64,000 bases of DNA from an uncultured Pelagibacteraceae bacterium (GTDB lineage Bacteria > Pseudomonadota > Alphaproteobacteria > Pelagibacterales > Pelagibacteraceae). Location of the stretch: contig CACCZY010000001.1 of the NCBI GenBank assembly GCA_902550635.1, positions 1 through 64,000 of the forward strand, read 5' to 3'. Below, in pieces: positions 53,850-63,574 of this stretch; the stretch's first letter is position 1; every line of letters begins with the position of its first letter. The translations under genes and the position numbers were made by a program. The notes beneath the pieces were generated by a model that was not told the DNA's origin, made no database searches, and worked only from the letters and a program-made list of their open reading frames with translations.

Positions 53850-54560
53850 TTATTTTTTAAAAAAAATTTTTTTTGTAAAATATGCTAACAAAAAAATTAT
53901 AATAAATGAAATTATAGGATAGTAAATATTGGGAGAGCTGAGTATTTGGTAAAATGTTGGTTTATTTAAATTATTACTTATAATTTTTTCTATTCCGGAA
54001 CCCATAGAAACCATTATAAAAATCTGTGGCAATATACCAAAAAAAGTTCCAAAAAAGTAATTTTTAATCTTTATATTAAATAACGTTGGTAGAATGTTTG
54101 CTATAAAAAAAGGTATTCCTCCAACAAATCTGTAAATAAAAAAATATAAAAACTCTTGTTTCTTAAATTTTTCTATTAAATAAATATATTTTAAAGAAAA
54201 CTTTTTTTTAATAAAATCTTTAAAAAAAAAACTGGCAATCAAGTAAAGCATTAATGCGCCTATGCTTAAAGAAAATGTAGCAATAATAGTACCCAGCCAT
54301 TTTCCAAAAATATAACCACTAAGTAATGCAACTGGGCTTCCAAAACCAAGAAGTAAAACCCAAATAACAATAAATAATATTGTTAATAAAATTGAAATAA
54401 ATAAATTAGAATTTTTTAAACTTAAAATAAATTGACTATTAGTTTTAATAAAATCATAGTCTGTTATTTCATTTAATGAAAAATTCATCAAAAAAACCAT
54501 TAAAAATGTTAAAACTAAACACAAATATGTGATTCCTAAAACAATTTTTATTTTTTCCAT
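53850..54560 (-). CDS. TVP38/TMEM64-family membrane protein (VTT domain)
   Basis: A 236-residue protein with about five or six membrane segments. The DedA-like VTT core is [19 protein letters not shown], and later [15 protein letters not shown] and [15 protein letters not shown]. Relatives are implicated in lipid scrambling or proton-dependent transport; the substrate is unknown here. It is divergent from rpmH, 86 bases between starts, in an AT-rich gap with TATATA near 54607 as a possible -10. Confidence 0.85.
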   Translation of the reverse strand: MEKIKIVLGITYLCLVLTFLMVFLMNFSLNEITDYDFIKTNSQFILSLKNSNLFISILLTILFIVIWVLLLGFGSPVALLSGYIFGKWLGTIIATFSLSIGALMLYLIASFFFKDFIKKKFSLKYIYLIEKFKKQEFLYFFIYRFVGGIPFFIANILPTLFNIKIKNYFFGTFFGILPQIFIMVSMGSGIEKIISNNLNKPTFYQILSSPNIYYPIISFIIIFLLAYFTKKIFFKK

Positions 54561-54646
54561 TTAAAACAATTTATTTAAATTTTCTGTACTTTTCACTTCA
54601 TTTTTTCTATATATACAAAACTTTAACAACAATTAATAAAGTATTT

Positions 54647-54781
54647 ATGAAAAGAACTTATCAACCATCAAAAATTGTGAGGTCAAGGCGTCATGGATTT
54701 AGATCTAAAATGAGAACTAAAGGTGGTAGAAAATTAATAAAAAGAAGAAGAGCTAAAGGAAGAAAAAAATTAACAGTTTAA
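54647..54781 (+). CDS. rpmH: 50S ribosomal protein L34
   Basis: Only 44 residues: [20 protein letters not shown], continuing with [10 protein letters not shown] and a basic tail. This is the typical L34 sequence. Its TAA shares one base with the rnpA ATG. It opens the rpmH-rnpA-yidD-yidC cluster. Confidence 0.98.
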   Translation: MKRTYQPSKIVRSRRHGFRSKMRTKGGRKLIKRRRAKGRKKLTV

Positions 54782-55122
54782 TGAAAAATAAGATTTTGAG
54801 TCTTTCAAAAAATGAAGATTTTAAATCTCTTCTTTCTGGAAAAAAATATTCTAATAAATATTTAACAATTTTTTTTAAAAATATACCTGGTAAAAGTAAT
54901 AAAAAATTAAATATAAGTTTTATAACAAAGAAAAAAATTGGAAATGCTGTCAAAAGAAATAAAATTAAAAGAAGATTAAGAAATATAATGAATGATGCAT
55001 TAAAAAACCTTAGTATAAATCTCAATTATTCTTATTTATTTATTGCAAAAAAAAGTCTTTTAGAAGAAAAATATGGAAAAATAAAAGAAACACTTTTTAT
55101 CGAATTAAATAAAATTAAATAA
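54781..55122 (+). CDS. rnpA: Ribonuclease P protein component
   Basis: Basic 113-residue cofactor of the RNase P ribozyme that matures tRNA 5' ends. The RNR motif lies in GNAVKRNKIKRRLRNIMND, and FITKKKIG precedes it. The catalytic RNA gene is not in this window. It starts on the last base of rpmH. Confidence 0.95.
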   Translation: MKNKILSLSKNEDFKSLLSGKKYSNKYLTIFFKNIPGKSNKKLNISFITKKKIGNAVKRNKIKRRLRNIMNDALKNLSINLNYSYLFIAKKSLLEEKYGKIKETLFIELNKIK

Positions 55123-55125
55123 ATT

Positions 55126-55365
55126 ATGAAACCTTTAACATTTTTATTAATAATTATAATTAAATTATATCAATTGTTACTTTCTCCGTTAATTGGAAAT
55201 AATTGTAGATATTTACCAACCTGTTCAAATTATTTTATTGATTCTTTAAAAGAATTTGGATTTTTTAAAGGAATTTTTATCGGATCAAAAAGAATTCTCT
55301 CTTGTCATCCATTTAAATTGTTAGGTGGTGGCGAAGGTTTTGATCCAATTAAAAAAAGGAAATAA
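55126..55365 (+). CDS. yidD: Membrane protein insertion efficiency factor YidD
   Basis: The 79 residues contain CRYLPTCSNYFIDSLKEFG and SCHPFKLLGGGEGFDP, the three-cysteine pattern of YidD, and an N-terminal amphipathic hydrophobic helix that attaches it to the inner membrane. It sits in the standard rnpA-yidD-yidC position, three bases from each neighbour. Confidence 0.96.
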   Translation: MKPLTFLLIIIIKLYQLLLSPLIGNNCRYLPTCSNYFIDSLKEFGFFKGIFIGSKRILSCHPFKLLGGGEGFDPIKKRK

Positions 55366-55368
55366 TTA

Positions 55369-57051
55369 ATGGAAACAAAAAATATAATTGCAGCTATATC
55401 CTTAAGTGCAGCAGTTATAATACTATATAGCCTCTTTTTTGCACCAAGCCAAGATGAGCTTAATAAATTAAGAGTTGAAAAAGAGAAAGATAAAATAGTT
55501 AAAAATTCTGAAGCACCAAGTTTGGATAATGAAAATAATATATCTACAATTAGCAGAAGTGATGCAATACAAGAAGTTCAAAGAATAAATTTTGAAAACA
55601 AAAATCTCTTAGGATCAATATCATTAACTGGAAGTACAATAGATGATTTAACTTTTAAAAATTATTCTAAAATTTTAAATGGTAAAGAAAAAGTAACTTT
55701 ATTAAATCCTAGAAAAGTTAAAAATGGTTATTATATTGAAACTGGTTGGGTAACAAATGATAAAAATATCGATTTACCTAATTCTAAAACAAATTGGAAA
55801 GTTGAAGGTAATAAAAAACTTTCGCCCAATAATCCTGTAAAAATATTTTGGATTAATCAACAAGAAATTAAATTTGAAAAAAAGATTAGTTTAGATGAAC
55901 AGTTTCTTTTTACTGTAGAACAAAGCATAACTAATAACACAGATAAAAAGTATGATTTTTATACTTATGCTCAAATAATTAGAAATACAGCGCCAGAAGT
56001 TACTAACTTCTATATTTTACACGAAGGAATGCTTGGAGTTTTTGAAGATCAACTAGTAGAAGAAGATTACGATGACATTGAAGAAAAAAAATACTCTTAC
56101 AATGCTACTTCTGGATGGCTCGGAATTACTGACAAATATTGGCTAGCAAGTTTAATCCCAGAAAAAAGTAAAAGTTTTAGAGCAGATTTTGATTACAAAA
56201 ATAAGTTTAGAGCTAGTTTTATTGAAACTGAACCATTAGAAGCGAACAAAAAAGAAAAAATAACCAATGAAATAAATATCATTGTCGCTGCTAAAGAAGT
56301 GAATGTCATTGATGGTTATGCTGAAAAATTAAAAATTAGCAAATACGATCTAGCTATTGATTGGGGTTGGTTTTATTTTATAGTTAAACCTTTATTTTTT
56401 GCAATTGACTACTTTTTCAAACTGACAGGAAATTTTGGTATCGCAATAGTTTTAATTACAATATGTGTTCGAGTGGTTTTTTTTCCATTAGCTAACTATT
56501 CTTTTAGATCAATGGCTAAAATGAAAATATTACAGCCAGAAATGGCAAGACTAAAAGAACTTCACAAAAATGATAAAATGAAACTACAACAAGAAATTAT
56601 GTCGCTTTATAAAAAAGAAAAGGTCAATCCTTTGTCTGGCTGTCTTCCTATATTAATCCAAATACCTTTTTTCTTTGCAATCTATAAAATGTTATTTGTT
56701 ACAATTGAAATGAGACATCAACCTTTTTTTGGTTGGATAAAAGATTTATCTGAAAAAGATCCAACATCCATTTTTAATTTATTTGGAATTATTCCCTGGG
56801 ATCCTCCGTCTTTTTTAGTTATTGGAGCTTGGCCTTGCTTAATGGGCCTAACAATGTACTTTCAGCAAAAATTAAATCCTGCGCCACCAGATCCTATCCA
56901 GCAAAAAATTTTTATGTTTTTTCCTTTATTTTTGACAGTAATACTAGCTCCTTTCCCTTCAGGTCTAGTAATTTATTGGACAGTTAATAATATACTTACA
57001 ATGGCCCAACAAGTTGTCATAATGAAGAGAACAACAGTAAAAACTAAATAA
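55369..57051 (+). CDS. yidC: Membrane protein insertase YidC
   Basis: The 560 residues comprise an N-terminal anchor (about 5-24), a large periplasmic beta domain (about 55-330) and a C-terminal insertase core with five membrane segments. RVVFFPLANYSFRSM carries the conserved Arg of the hydrophilic groove, and CLPILIQIPFFFAIYKML the signature segment. It is followed by argB without the engB GTPase that often sits there. Confidence 0.97.
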   Translation: METKNIIAAISLSAAVIILYSLFFAPSQDELNKLRVEKEKDKIVKNSEAPSLDNENNISTISRSDAIQEVQRINFENKNLLGSISLTGSTIDDLTFKNYSKILNGKEKVTLLNPRKVKNGYYIETGWVTNDKNIDLPNSKTNWKVEGNKKLSPNNPVKIFWINQQEIKFEKKISLDEQFLFTVEQSITNNTDKKYDFYTYAQIIRNTAPEVTNFYILHEGMLGVFEDQLVEEDYDDIEEKKYSYNATSGWLGITDKYWLASLIPEKSKSFRADFDYKNKFRASFIETEPLEANKKEKITNEINIIVAAKEVNVIDGYAEKLKISKYDLAIDWGWFYFIVKPLFFAIDYFFKLTGNFGIAIVLITICVRVVFFPLANYSFRSMAKMKILQPEMARLKELHKNDKMKLQQEIMSLYKKEKVNPLSGCLPILIQIPFFFAIYKMLFVTIEMRHQPFFGWIKDLSEKDPTSIFNLFGIIPWDPPSFLVIGAWPCLMGLTMYFQQKLNPAPPDPIQQKIFMFFPLFLTVILAPFPSGLVIYWTVNNILTMAQQVVIMKRTTVKTK

Positions 57052-57065
57052 ATAAATACTTCAAA

Positions 57066-57911
57066 ATGGATTTAGAAAAAATACTTCCTGCTGATGGTCC
57101 AAATATTAAAAAAATTCAAAAATACATTAATAAGTACAAAGGTGAGATAATCGTTATAAAATGTGGAGGTTCTGTTTTAACCAATCAAAAATTATTTGAA
57201 CAATTTATTGAAGATGTTTCAATCCTAAATAAATTAAATCTTAGTATTTGTTTAATACATGGTGGTGGAGTTTTAATAAGTAAAAAATTAAAAGAAAAAA
57301 ATATACAAAATAAATTTATAAATGGTTTAAGAATTACAAATGAAGAAACTATAAAAGTTGTTGAGGAAGCGCTAATAGAATTAAATTTAGAAATAATTAA
57401 TAATTTAAAAAAAAGAAATTGCATTGCTCAATCAATTGCAGCAAAAAAAAAATTAATTATTGTAGACCCAAAAAATAAGGAATTAGGTTTTGTAGGTAAC
57501 CCTAAATACGTAAATAAAGATGTTTTAATAAAAATTTTAGAAAAAAATGAAGTTCCAGTAATCATACCTATGGGAATAGGAAAAGATGAAAAAACATACA
57601 ATATTAATGCTGACATAGCCGCTGGCTCTATAGCAAAAAATCTAAAATCAAGAAGACTTCTTTTGATGACTGATGTTGATGGAGTTTTGGACAAAGATAA
57701 ATTATTAATTCCAGAAATAAATTCTGAAAAAGCAAAAAAAATGATTGATCAAGGTACAATAAATGGGGGAATGATCCCAAAAATAAATACTTGTATAGAT
57801 GTTGTTAACAATGGTGTTACAGGAGTTGTAATTGTAGATGGAAGAAAAACTCATTCAATTTTGTTTGAACTATTTTCAGATGAAGGTTCTGGAACTCTAA
57901 TTAGAAAATAA
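57066..57911 (+). CDS. argB: Acetylglutamate kinase
   Basis: The second step of arginine synthesis. The 281 residues show VIKCGGSVLTNQ, HGGGVLISK, the acetylglutamate region GLRITNEET, NINADIAAGSIA, LLLMTDVDGVL and GGMIPKI. An N-terminal extension before the first strand suggests the arginine-sensitive hexameric form. It abuts the nucleotidase gene, sharing a base. Confidence 0.95.
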   Translation: MDLEKILPADGPNIKKIQKYINKYKGEIIVIKCGGSVLTNQKLFEQFIEDVSILNKLNLSICLIHGGGVLISKKLKEKNIQNKFINGLRITNEETIKVVEEALIELNLEIINNLKKRNCIAQSIAAKKKLIIVDPKNKELGFVGNPKYVNKDVLIKILEKNEVPVIIPMGIGKDEKTYNINADIAAGSIAKNLKSRRLLLMTDVDGVLDKDKLLIPEINSEKAKKMIDQGTINGGMIPKINTCIDVVNNGVTGVVIVDGRKTHSILFELFSDEGSGTLIRK

Positions 57912-58597
57912 TGGATCTCAAAAATATAAAATATATTATTTTAGATATGGATGGTTGCTGCTACCATCCAAGGTATTTGAAGACTTTATTTGGACAAGTA
58001 AGTTCACGAATGACTGATTTTATTTCACTTAAACTTGAAATTGAAAAAACAAAAGCAAAACAAATTCAACAAGAATATTTTTATAAGTATGATACTTCCT
58101 TAAATGGATTAATGAAGAATTACCCAAAATTAATTGATCCTTATGAATTTCTTAAATATGTGCACAATATTAACTACGATTGCCTTAAAAAAGATATCGA
58201 CCTTAGAGAAGAACTTTTAAAATTAGATGTGAAAACTTATTGTGCAACTAATGGAAGCAAAGAACATGCAATTAATTGTATGAAAAAAATAGGAATTGAG
58301 GATTTATTTGAAGGTAAAATTATGGATATAGTAGATTTTAATTTTAAACCAAAACCAAACCCTGATTCACTTAATTTAATGTGTAAAAAATTTCAAATTC
58401 CAACCAATGAAGAAACTGTCTATATAGAAGATATAGCAAAAAATCTATCTTCAGAGACTGCAAAAGACATGATAAAAGTTTGGTTTGTCAATGACCAACC
58501 TATTAATGATATGGACAAATATAAACATCTAATTCAATATAAAATTGATAATCTTGCTTTATTTTTAAAAAAAATAAGGTTATTAAAAGAGGAATAA
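57911..58597 (+). CDS. Pyrimidine 5'-nucleotidase-type HAD hydrolase
   Basis: The 228-residue HAD protein has motif I LDMDGCCYHPR, motif II CATNGSKEHA, and motif III KPNPDSL with YIEDIAKNL. It is similar to yeast Sdt1/Phm8-type nucleotidases. The expected substrates are UMP/CMP or similar, an inference. It lies between argB and dapD, four bases before the latter. Confidence 0.85.
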   Translation: MDLKNIKYIILDMDGCCYHPRYLKTLFGQVSSRMTDFISLKLEIEKTKAKQIQQEYFYKYDTSLNGLMKNYPKLIDPYEFLKYVHNINYDCLKKDIDLREELLKLDVKTYCATNGSKEHAINCMKKIGIEDLFEGKIMDIVDFNFKPKPNPDSLNLMCKKFQIPTNEETVYIEDIAKNLSSETAKDMIKVWFVNDQPINDMDKYKHLIQYKIDNLALFLKKIRLLKEE

Positions 58598-58601
58598 TAT
58601 T

Positions 58602-59432
58602 ATGAGTAATATTGAAAAAATTATTAATGATGCCTGGGAAAATAAGGATCAAGTAAATCAAAATTCAGATAAGAATTTAAAAGATACAATCAACCAAATT
58701 ATTGATGAATTAGATAGTGGCAAAGTAAGAGTTGCAGAAAAAAAAAATGGTGAATGGATTACTCTTCAACATATAAAAAAAGCCATAATGCTTAGTTTTA
58801 AAATTTATCCAATGGAAAATTTAAGTGGTCCATATAGTAGTTGGTATGATAAAGCACATTTATTAAAGGGCAAAACAGCTGGATGGACTAAACAAGATCA
58901 CGAAAAAGCTGGATTTAGAATGGTTCCAAATTCTCCAGTAAGAAGGGGATCGTTCATTGGAAAAAATGTTGTCTTGATGCCATGTTATGTGAACATTGGT
59001 GCTTATATTGACGAAGGTACTATGATTGATACATTTGCAAGAGCTGGTAGTTGTTGTCAAATTGGAAAAAACTGTCACATTTCTGCTGGTACAGGCATAG
59101 GTGGAGTTTTAGAACCTGCACAAGCCTTACCAACAATTATAGAAGATAATGTATTTCTTGGAGCAATGTCCGAAGTAGTTGAAGGAGTTATAGTAGGAGA
59201 AGGCTCTGTCTTAAGTATGGGAATGTATATTGGACAATCCACAAAGATTGTTAACAGAAAAAGTGGAGAAATAACTTATGGAAAAATACCTCCATATTCA
59301 GTAGTTGTACCGGGTTCTTTGCCAGATAAAAACAATCCTTCTGCGCCGTCATTGTCTTGCGCCGTAATTATTAAACAAGTTGATGAAAAAACAAGATCTA
59401 AAACATCAATAAACGACTTATTAAGAGAATAA
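58602..59432 (+). CDS. dapD: Tetrahydrodipicolinate N-succinyltransferase
   Basis: Succinylates tetrahydrodipicolinate in the lysine/DAP pathway. The 276-residue left-handed beta-helix protein has FRMVPNSPVRRGSFIGKNVV, MPCYVNIGAYIDEGTMID and GAMSEVVEGVIVGEGSVL. It is followed by dapE after four bases, so two consecutive DAP steps are coupled. Confidence 0.97.
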   Translation: MSNIEKIINDAWENKDQVNQNSDKNLKDTINQIIDELDSGKVRVAEKKNGEWITLQHIKKAIMLSFKIYPMENLSGPYSSWYDKAHLLKGKTAGWTKQDHEKAGFRMVPNSPVRRGSFIGKNVVLMPCYVNIGAYIDEGTMIDTFARAGSCCQIGKNCHISAGTGIGGVLEPAQALPTIIEDNVFLGAMSEVVEGVIVGEGSVLSMGMYIGQSTKIVNRKSGEITYGKIPPYSVVVPGSLPDKNNPSAPSLSCAVIIKQVDEKTRSKTSINDLLRE

Positions 59433-59436
59433 ATTA

Positions 59437-60573
59437 ATGAAAAACTTAGAGATAAAGTTAGCCCAAGAGCTAATAAGATTTCCAACAATTAAAACTGAGG
59501 ATAAAGGAATAATGAAATTTTTATCCAAAAAATTATCCTCAAATGGTTTTAGATGTAAAATTATTAAATCAAAAGGAACAAGGAAAAAACCTGCATTAAA
59601 TTTGTATGCAAAATTAGGTAGCTCAAAACCTCATATAAATTTTTTAGGACACACTGATGTGGTTGCAAACCTTAATAATTGGAAAATTCCACCATTTAAA
59701 GGTGTCTTAAAAAAAGGATATTTAAACGGCAGGGGCTCCCAAGATATGAAGGGTGGGATAGCTTGCTTTATAAGTGCAATAAGTAATTTTATTAAAAATA
59801 AAAATTTTAAAGGATCTATTTCAATTATTATCGCAGCAGATGAAGAAACAACTGGTTTAGGAACACCAGCAGTAATTAAATATCTTAAAAGAAGAGGTGA
59901 AAAAATTGATTTTTCAATTATTGCGGAACCATCTTCAAATCGATCCATTGGTGATGAAATAAGAATTGGAAGGCGTGGTTCTATGAATGGAACAATAGTC
60001 GTATATGGAAAAAGTGGTCATTCAGCATTTTATGGGTCATATATCAATCCATGTACAGCTTTAGCTAAAATAATAGCAAGATTAAAAAGTATATCTCTAG
60101 ACAAAGGTACAAAATTTATGCCTCCATCGAATTTGGAATTTACAAAGATGGATGTAGAAAACTTGTCAGAAAATGTAGTACCACAATCTGCAAGTGCAAA
60201 ATTTAATGTAAGATTTAACTCAAAACACAAATCATCTTCTTTAAAGAAAAAGTTAAATAAAATAATTAATATAGTCGCAAAAAAAGAAAATTGTAAAACT
60301 AGAATAGAATATAAAGTTAGTGGTGAAGCTTTTTATACTAAGCCTAATAAAGAAATTAACATGGTAAAAAAAATTGTAAAAAAAATCACAGGAAATTCAA
60401 CAAAGTTGAATTGTAGAGGTGGAACAAGTGACAGCCGATTTTTAGGCTCAATTCCAAGACTAGAATTAGGATTAAGAAATAATAGTATTCACATGGTTGA
60501 CGAAAGAACATCAATTTCAGATTTGAAAAAATTGACTAAAATATATTATAATATTTTAGAAAATTATTTTTAA
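59437..60573 (+). CDS. dapE: Succinyl-diaminopimelate desuccinylase
   Basis: A dinuclear zinc M20 enzyme of 378 residues. Ligands are seen in FLGHTDVV, RGSQDMKGG, ADEETTGLGT and EPSSN, and the C-terminal His in NSIHMVDE. CRGGTSDSRF is the family's substrate loop. It abuts the deacetylase gene with no gap. Confidence 0.96.
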   Translation: MKNLEIKLAQELIRFPTIKTEDKGIMKFLSKKLSSNGFRCKIIKSKGTRKKPALNLYAKLGSSKPHINFLGHTDVVANLNNWKIPPFKGVLKKGYLNGRGSQDMKGGIACFISAISNFIKNKNFKGSISIIIAADEETTGLGTPAVIKYLKRRGEKIDFSIIAEPSSNRSIGDEIRIGRRGSMNGTIVVYGKSGHSAFYGSYINPCTALAKIIARLKSISLDKGTKFMPPSNLEFTKMDVENLSENVVPQSASAKFNVRFNSKHKSSSLKKKLNKIINIVAKKENCKTRIEYKVSGEAFYTKPNKEINMVKKIVKKITGNSTKLNCRGGTSDSRFLGSIPRLELGLRNNSIHMVDERTSISDLKKLTKIYYNILENYF

Positions 60574-61500
60574 ATGAAAACAGCTATTGTTACATCAGGC
60601 TCTTCGTTAAATCATAATACTGGATCTGGACATCCTGAGAGTATTTTTAGAGTTGTATCAATAGTTGAAACATTAAAAAAAAATAAAAAATTAATTTGGA
60701 AAAGTCCAACTGACTTTAACAAAGATATTATAAAGCAAACTCATTCATCCAGTTATATAGATACTATTGAAACTGCCTTTCCAAAGGAGGGATTAACCTT
60801 TTTGGATGGTGACACAGTTGTTTCGCCTGGAAGTAAAGATGCAACTTTTGATGCAGTTGGTTCAATAATAAGTGCAATTGATGGAGTTGAAAATAAGGAG
60901 TTTAATGCTGCACACTGCGTAACCCGGCCGCCTGGACACCACGCAGAAAAAAGTAAAGCCATGGGTTTTTGTGTAATAAATAATATTAGTGTGGCTGCAA
61001 ACTATTTAATTTCTAAATATAAATATAAAAGAGTTGCAGTTTTAGATTGGGACTGTCACTTTGGAAATGGAACTTATGATATTCTTAAATCGAATAAGAA
61101 TATTTTTTTCTCTAGTTTACACCAATATCCATATTATCCAGGTGGTGGAGCTGAGAATGAAAAAGGTGATCATAATAATGCTCTTAATATTCCATTGCCT
61201 GCAGGCACAAACTCTAGAGAGTATTTTGATGCTTACGAACATATGCTTAAAAGATTAAAAGAATTTAGGCCTGAGTTTATATTGATGTCAGCAGGATATG
61301 ATGCACATCGTCTTGATCCATTATGCCAGTTAAATTTAGAGTCTAAAGACTATTATGAAATAACCAGAAGAGCTTTGGAAACAACAAAGAATTTTTGTAA
61401 TGGCAAAGTTGTTTCTATTTTAGAAGGTGGTTATGACCTTGGGGCCTTAGCCGAAAGTGCAAATGAACATGTTAATGCACTTTTAGAATATAATAAATAG
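60574..61500 (+). CDS. Histone deacetylase-family amidohydrolase
   Basis: A 308-residue zinc amidohydrolase of the HDAC/acetylpolyamine amidohydrolase/AcuC superfamily. The catalytic dyad is RPPGHHA at 118-124, the zinc ligands are in LDWDCHFGNGT (158-162 region) and SAGYDAHRLDP, and the Tyr is in LEGGYDL. Bacterial members deacetylate polyamines or acetylated proteins such as acetyl-CoA synthetase; the substrate cannot be told here. It follows dapE directly and is 0.9 kb from a SET-domain gene. Confidence 0.92.
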   Translation: MKTAIVTSGSSLNHNTGSGHPESIFRVVSIVETLKKNKKLIWKSPTDFNKDIIKQTHSSSYIDTIETAFPKEGLTFLDGDTVVSPGSKDATFDAVGSIISAIDGVENKEFNAAHCVTRPPGHHAEKSKAMGFCVINNISVAANYLISKYKYKRVAVLDWDCHFGNGTYDILKSNKNIFFSSLHQYPYYPGGGAENEKGDHNNALNIPLPAGTNSREYFDAYEHMLKRLKEFRPEFILMSAGYDAHRLDPLCQLNLESKDYYEITRRALETTKNFCNGKVVSILEGGYDLGALAESANEHVNALLEYNK

Positions 61501-61518
61501 TAGTATATTAATAATTAA

Positions 61519-62367
61519 ATGAGCATAGTAACTGATATATTTTTACCTTTAGCTTTGGCATTCATTATGTTTGCACTTGGTTTGGGACTTACTGGGTTAG
61601 ATTTTTTAAGGGTTATCAAACAACCAAAAGATTTTTTTGTTGGTGCAATTGGTCAAATTATTTTACTTCCAGTAATTGCTTTTATCTTAATTTCTATTTG
61701 GCCAATATCACCAGAGCTAGCAATAGGTGTAATGATTATTGCTGCTGCACCTGGTGGAGTTACTTCAAACATACTAACATCATTTGCAAAAGGAGATGTT
61801 GCTCTTTCGGTATCACTTACAGCAATAATTAGTTTGTTGTGCGTTGTAACAGTGCCATTTATTATAGTAACTTCATTAAGTCTATTAGGTTTAGATAATA
61901 TAACTCAAAATATTTCACTAACTAGTATGGCAATTAGTATGTTTTTAATTGTTACAGTTCCTGTAATTATTGGAATGTTATTTAGAAAATTTGCATCAAA
62001 CCTAGCATTAAAATTTGAGCCAATTGCTAAAAAAATTTCTATGGTATTATTTATGATTGTTTTGCTTGGAGCTATTTTAGCAGAAAAAGATAATATCGTT
62101 TCGTATTTTGCTGATGCTGGATTGATAACATTAGTTCTAAATGTTGTTATAATGATTGCTGCTTTTTATGTTGCACAATTATTTGGTACGGGTAATTCTC
62201 AAAAAAAATGTATTGCTATAGAATGTGGTTTGCAAAATGGAACCTTAGCAATATTTGTTGGAACCACCTTATTTGGAGGTGGAACTTATGTAGTACCTGC
62301 GGCAACATATAGCTTAATAATGTTCGTAACTTCTATAATTTTTGTTTTCTTAGTAAAAAAAATATAA
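61519..62367 (+). CDS. Bile acid:sodium symporter family (BASS) transporter
   Basis: A 282-residue membrane protein with nine or ten hydrophobic segments. AAAPGGVTSNILTSFAKGDVA and IECGLQNGTLAIFVG are the crossover-helix motifs of the BASS/SBF fold. In marine bacteria these carry organic anions such as pyruvate, pantoate or osmolyte precursors; the substrate here is unknown. It is 18 bases after the deacetylase gene. Confidence 0.9.
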   Translation: MSIVTDIFLPLALAFIMFALGLGLTGLDFLRVIKQPKDFFVGAIGQIILLPVIAFILISIWPISPELAIGVMIIAAAPGGVTSNILTSFAKGDVALSVSLTAIISLLCVVTVPFIIVTSLSLLGLDNITQNISLTSMAISMFLIVTVPVIIGMLFRKFASNLALKFEPIAKKISMVLFMIVLLGAILAEKDNIVSYFADAGLITLVLNVVIMIAAFYVAQLFGTGNSQKKCIAIECGLQNGTLAIFVGTTLFGGGTYVVPAATYSLIMFVTSIIFVFLVKKI

Positions 62368-62386
62368 TAATAAATCTCCCAAGATT

Positions 62387-62854
62387 ATGAAACTTTATAA
62401 GCAGAAAAAATCAAATATAGATAAAAGAGGTTTGTTTGCCACAAAAAATATCAAAAGAGGAACTAGAATAATTGAATATAAAGGAAAAATAATTACTAAA
62501 AAAGAAACTGAAAAAAACTTAAAGTTTGATAACGATAAAGATATATATCTATTTAATTTAAATAGTAGATATGATCTTGATGGTGATTATAGTTGGAATA
62601 CAGCTAGACTAATAAATCACTCTTGTAATCCAAATTGTGAAGTAGAAGGGAAAGGTTTGAAACTCTGGATTATATCTATAAAAGATATTAAAAAAAACGA
62701 AGAATTTTCCTACGATTATGGTTTTGGTTATGACATAAATTACAAGCAATTTCCTTGTAAGTGTGCAGCAAAAAATTGTTGTGGTTATATTGTACGTGAA
62801 GGATCAAGATGGAGGATTAAAAATAAAAAAAATTTAATATATAACTTTTTCTAA
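62387..62854 (+). CDS. SET-domain protein (predicted lysine methyltransferase)
   Basis: A 155-residue stand-alone SET domain. The N-terminal KRGLFATKNIKRGTRIIEY, the pseudoknot motif NHSCNPNC at 77-84, EEFSYDYG at 105-112 with the catalytic Tyr, and a post-SET zinc cluster CKCAAKNC at 124-131 are all present. The combination is complete, so an active methyltransferase is likely. The bacterial substrate is unknown. The last 21 bases overlap the end of convergent truA. Confidence 0.9.
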   Translation: MKLYKQKKSNIDKRGLFATKNIKRGTRIIEYKGKIITKKETEKNLKFDNDKDIYLFNLNSRYDLDGDYSWNTARLINHSCNPNCEVEGKGLKLWIISIKDIKKNEEFSYDYGFGYDINYKQFPCKCAAKNCCGYIVREGSRWRIKNKKNLIYNFF

Positions 62855-63574
62855 ATATAGACCTTCTGCTACAGCTGGGGGAGCACATTTACTTCTATTT
62901 TTTGATTCTAGTGCACTTTTAAAATCTTCTAAAGTCCATTTTTCTTCACCTAATAATTTTAGGCATCCAACCATTGATCTAACCTGGTTTCTTAAAAAAC
63001 TTTGTGATTTAAATTGAAAAATAATTTTATCCTTACTTTTTTTAATTGTTACTTTTTTCATAGTTCTAATAGAACTTTTAGAATAACAATTTGATGCTCT
63101 AAATGTAGAAAAATCATGTGTCCCTAGTAATTTTGTTGCTCCTTTTTTCATTAATCTAATATTTAATTTTTTTCTTATATGCCAAACTTTATTTTTATCT
63201 ATTGATGGAGGAGATATTCTGTTTAGAATTATATACTTATAAACTCTTTGTTTTGCTGAATATCTAGCATGAAATTTGCTATCCTTTTTTTTTATATTCA
63301 ATATTGATATTTTTCTTGGATTTAAAAAAAAATTAAGAGATTTGATTTTTTTTTTTATATCTAATATTTTAATTTTGTTATCAAAATGTGCTGATTGTTC
63401 AATTGCATGAACACCTGTATCTGTTCTGCCAGAACCATAAATAACTATTTTATTTTTAAACAATTTTGACAATTCAAATTGAATAGCTTCTTGTACAGAA
63501 ATTCCTTTTTTTTGAATCTGCCAGCCTGCAAATCTTTTTCCATCATATTCTATTAGAATTTGATACCTAAACAT
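62834..63574 (-). CDS. truA: tRNA pseudouridine synthase A
   Basis: Modifies U38-40 of tRNA anticodon arms. Catalytic Asp52 lies in GSGRTDTGVHA, and YKYIILN, HDFSTFRA and SFLRNQVRSMVG match the family. It has 246 residues. It shares one base with fmt upstream and converges with the SET gene. Confidence 0.95.
   Translation of the reverse strand: MFRYQILIEYDGKRFAGWQIQKKGISVQEAIQFELSKLFKNKIVIYGSGRTDTGVHAIEQSAHFDNKIKILDIKKKIKSLNFFLNPRKISILNIKKKDSKFHARYSAKQRVYKYIILNRISPPSIDKNKVWHIRKKLNIRLMKKGATKLLGTHDFSTFRASNCYSKSSIRTMKKVTIKKSKDKIIFQFKSQSFLRNQVRSMVGCLKLLGEEKWTLEDFKSALESKNRSKCAPPAVAEGLYLEKVIY

Noticed and set aside
54753-55025. 90-codon hydrophobic frame antisense to rnpA
   Set aside because: The Phe/Leu/Ile-rich product is the reverse complement of the Lys-rich rnpA gene, and it has no start signal.
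57052-57065. Expected engB between yidC and argB
   Set aside because: Only 14 bases separate the genes, so engB is not here; gene order differs among alphaproteobacteria and absence from one spot is not loss from the genome.
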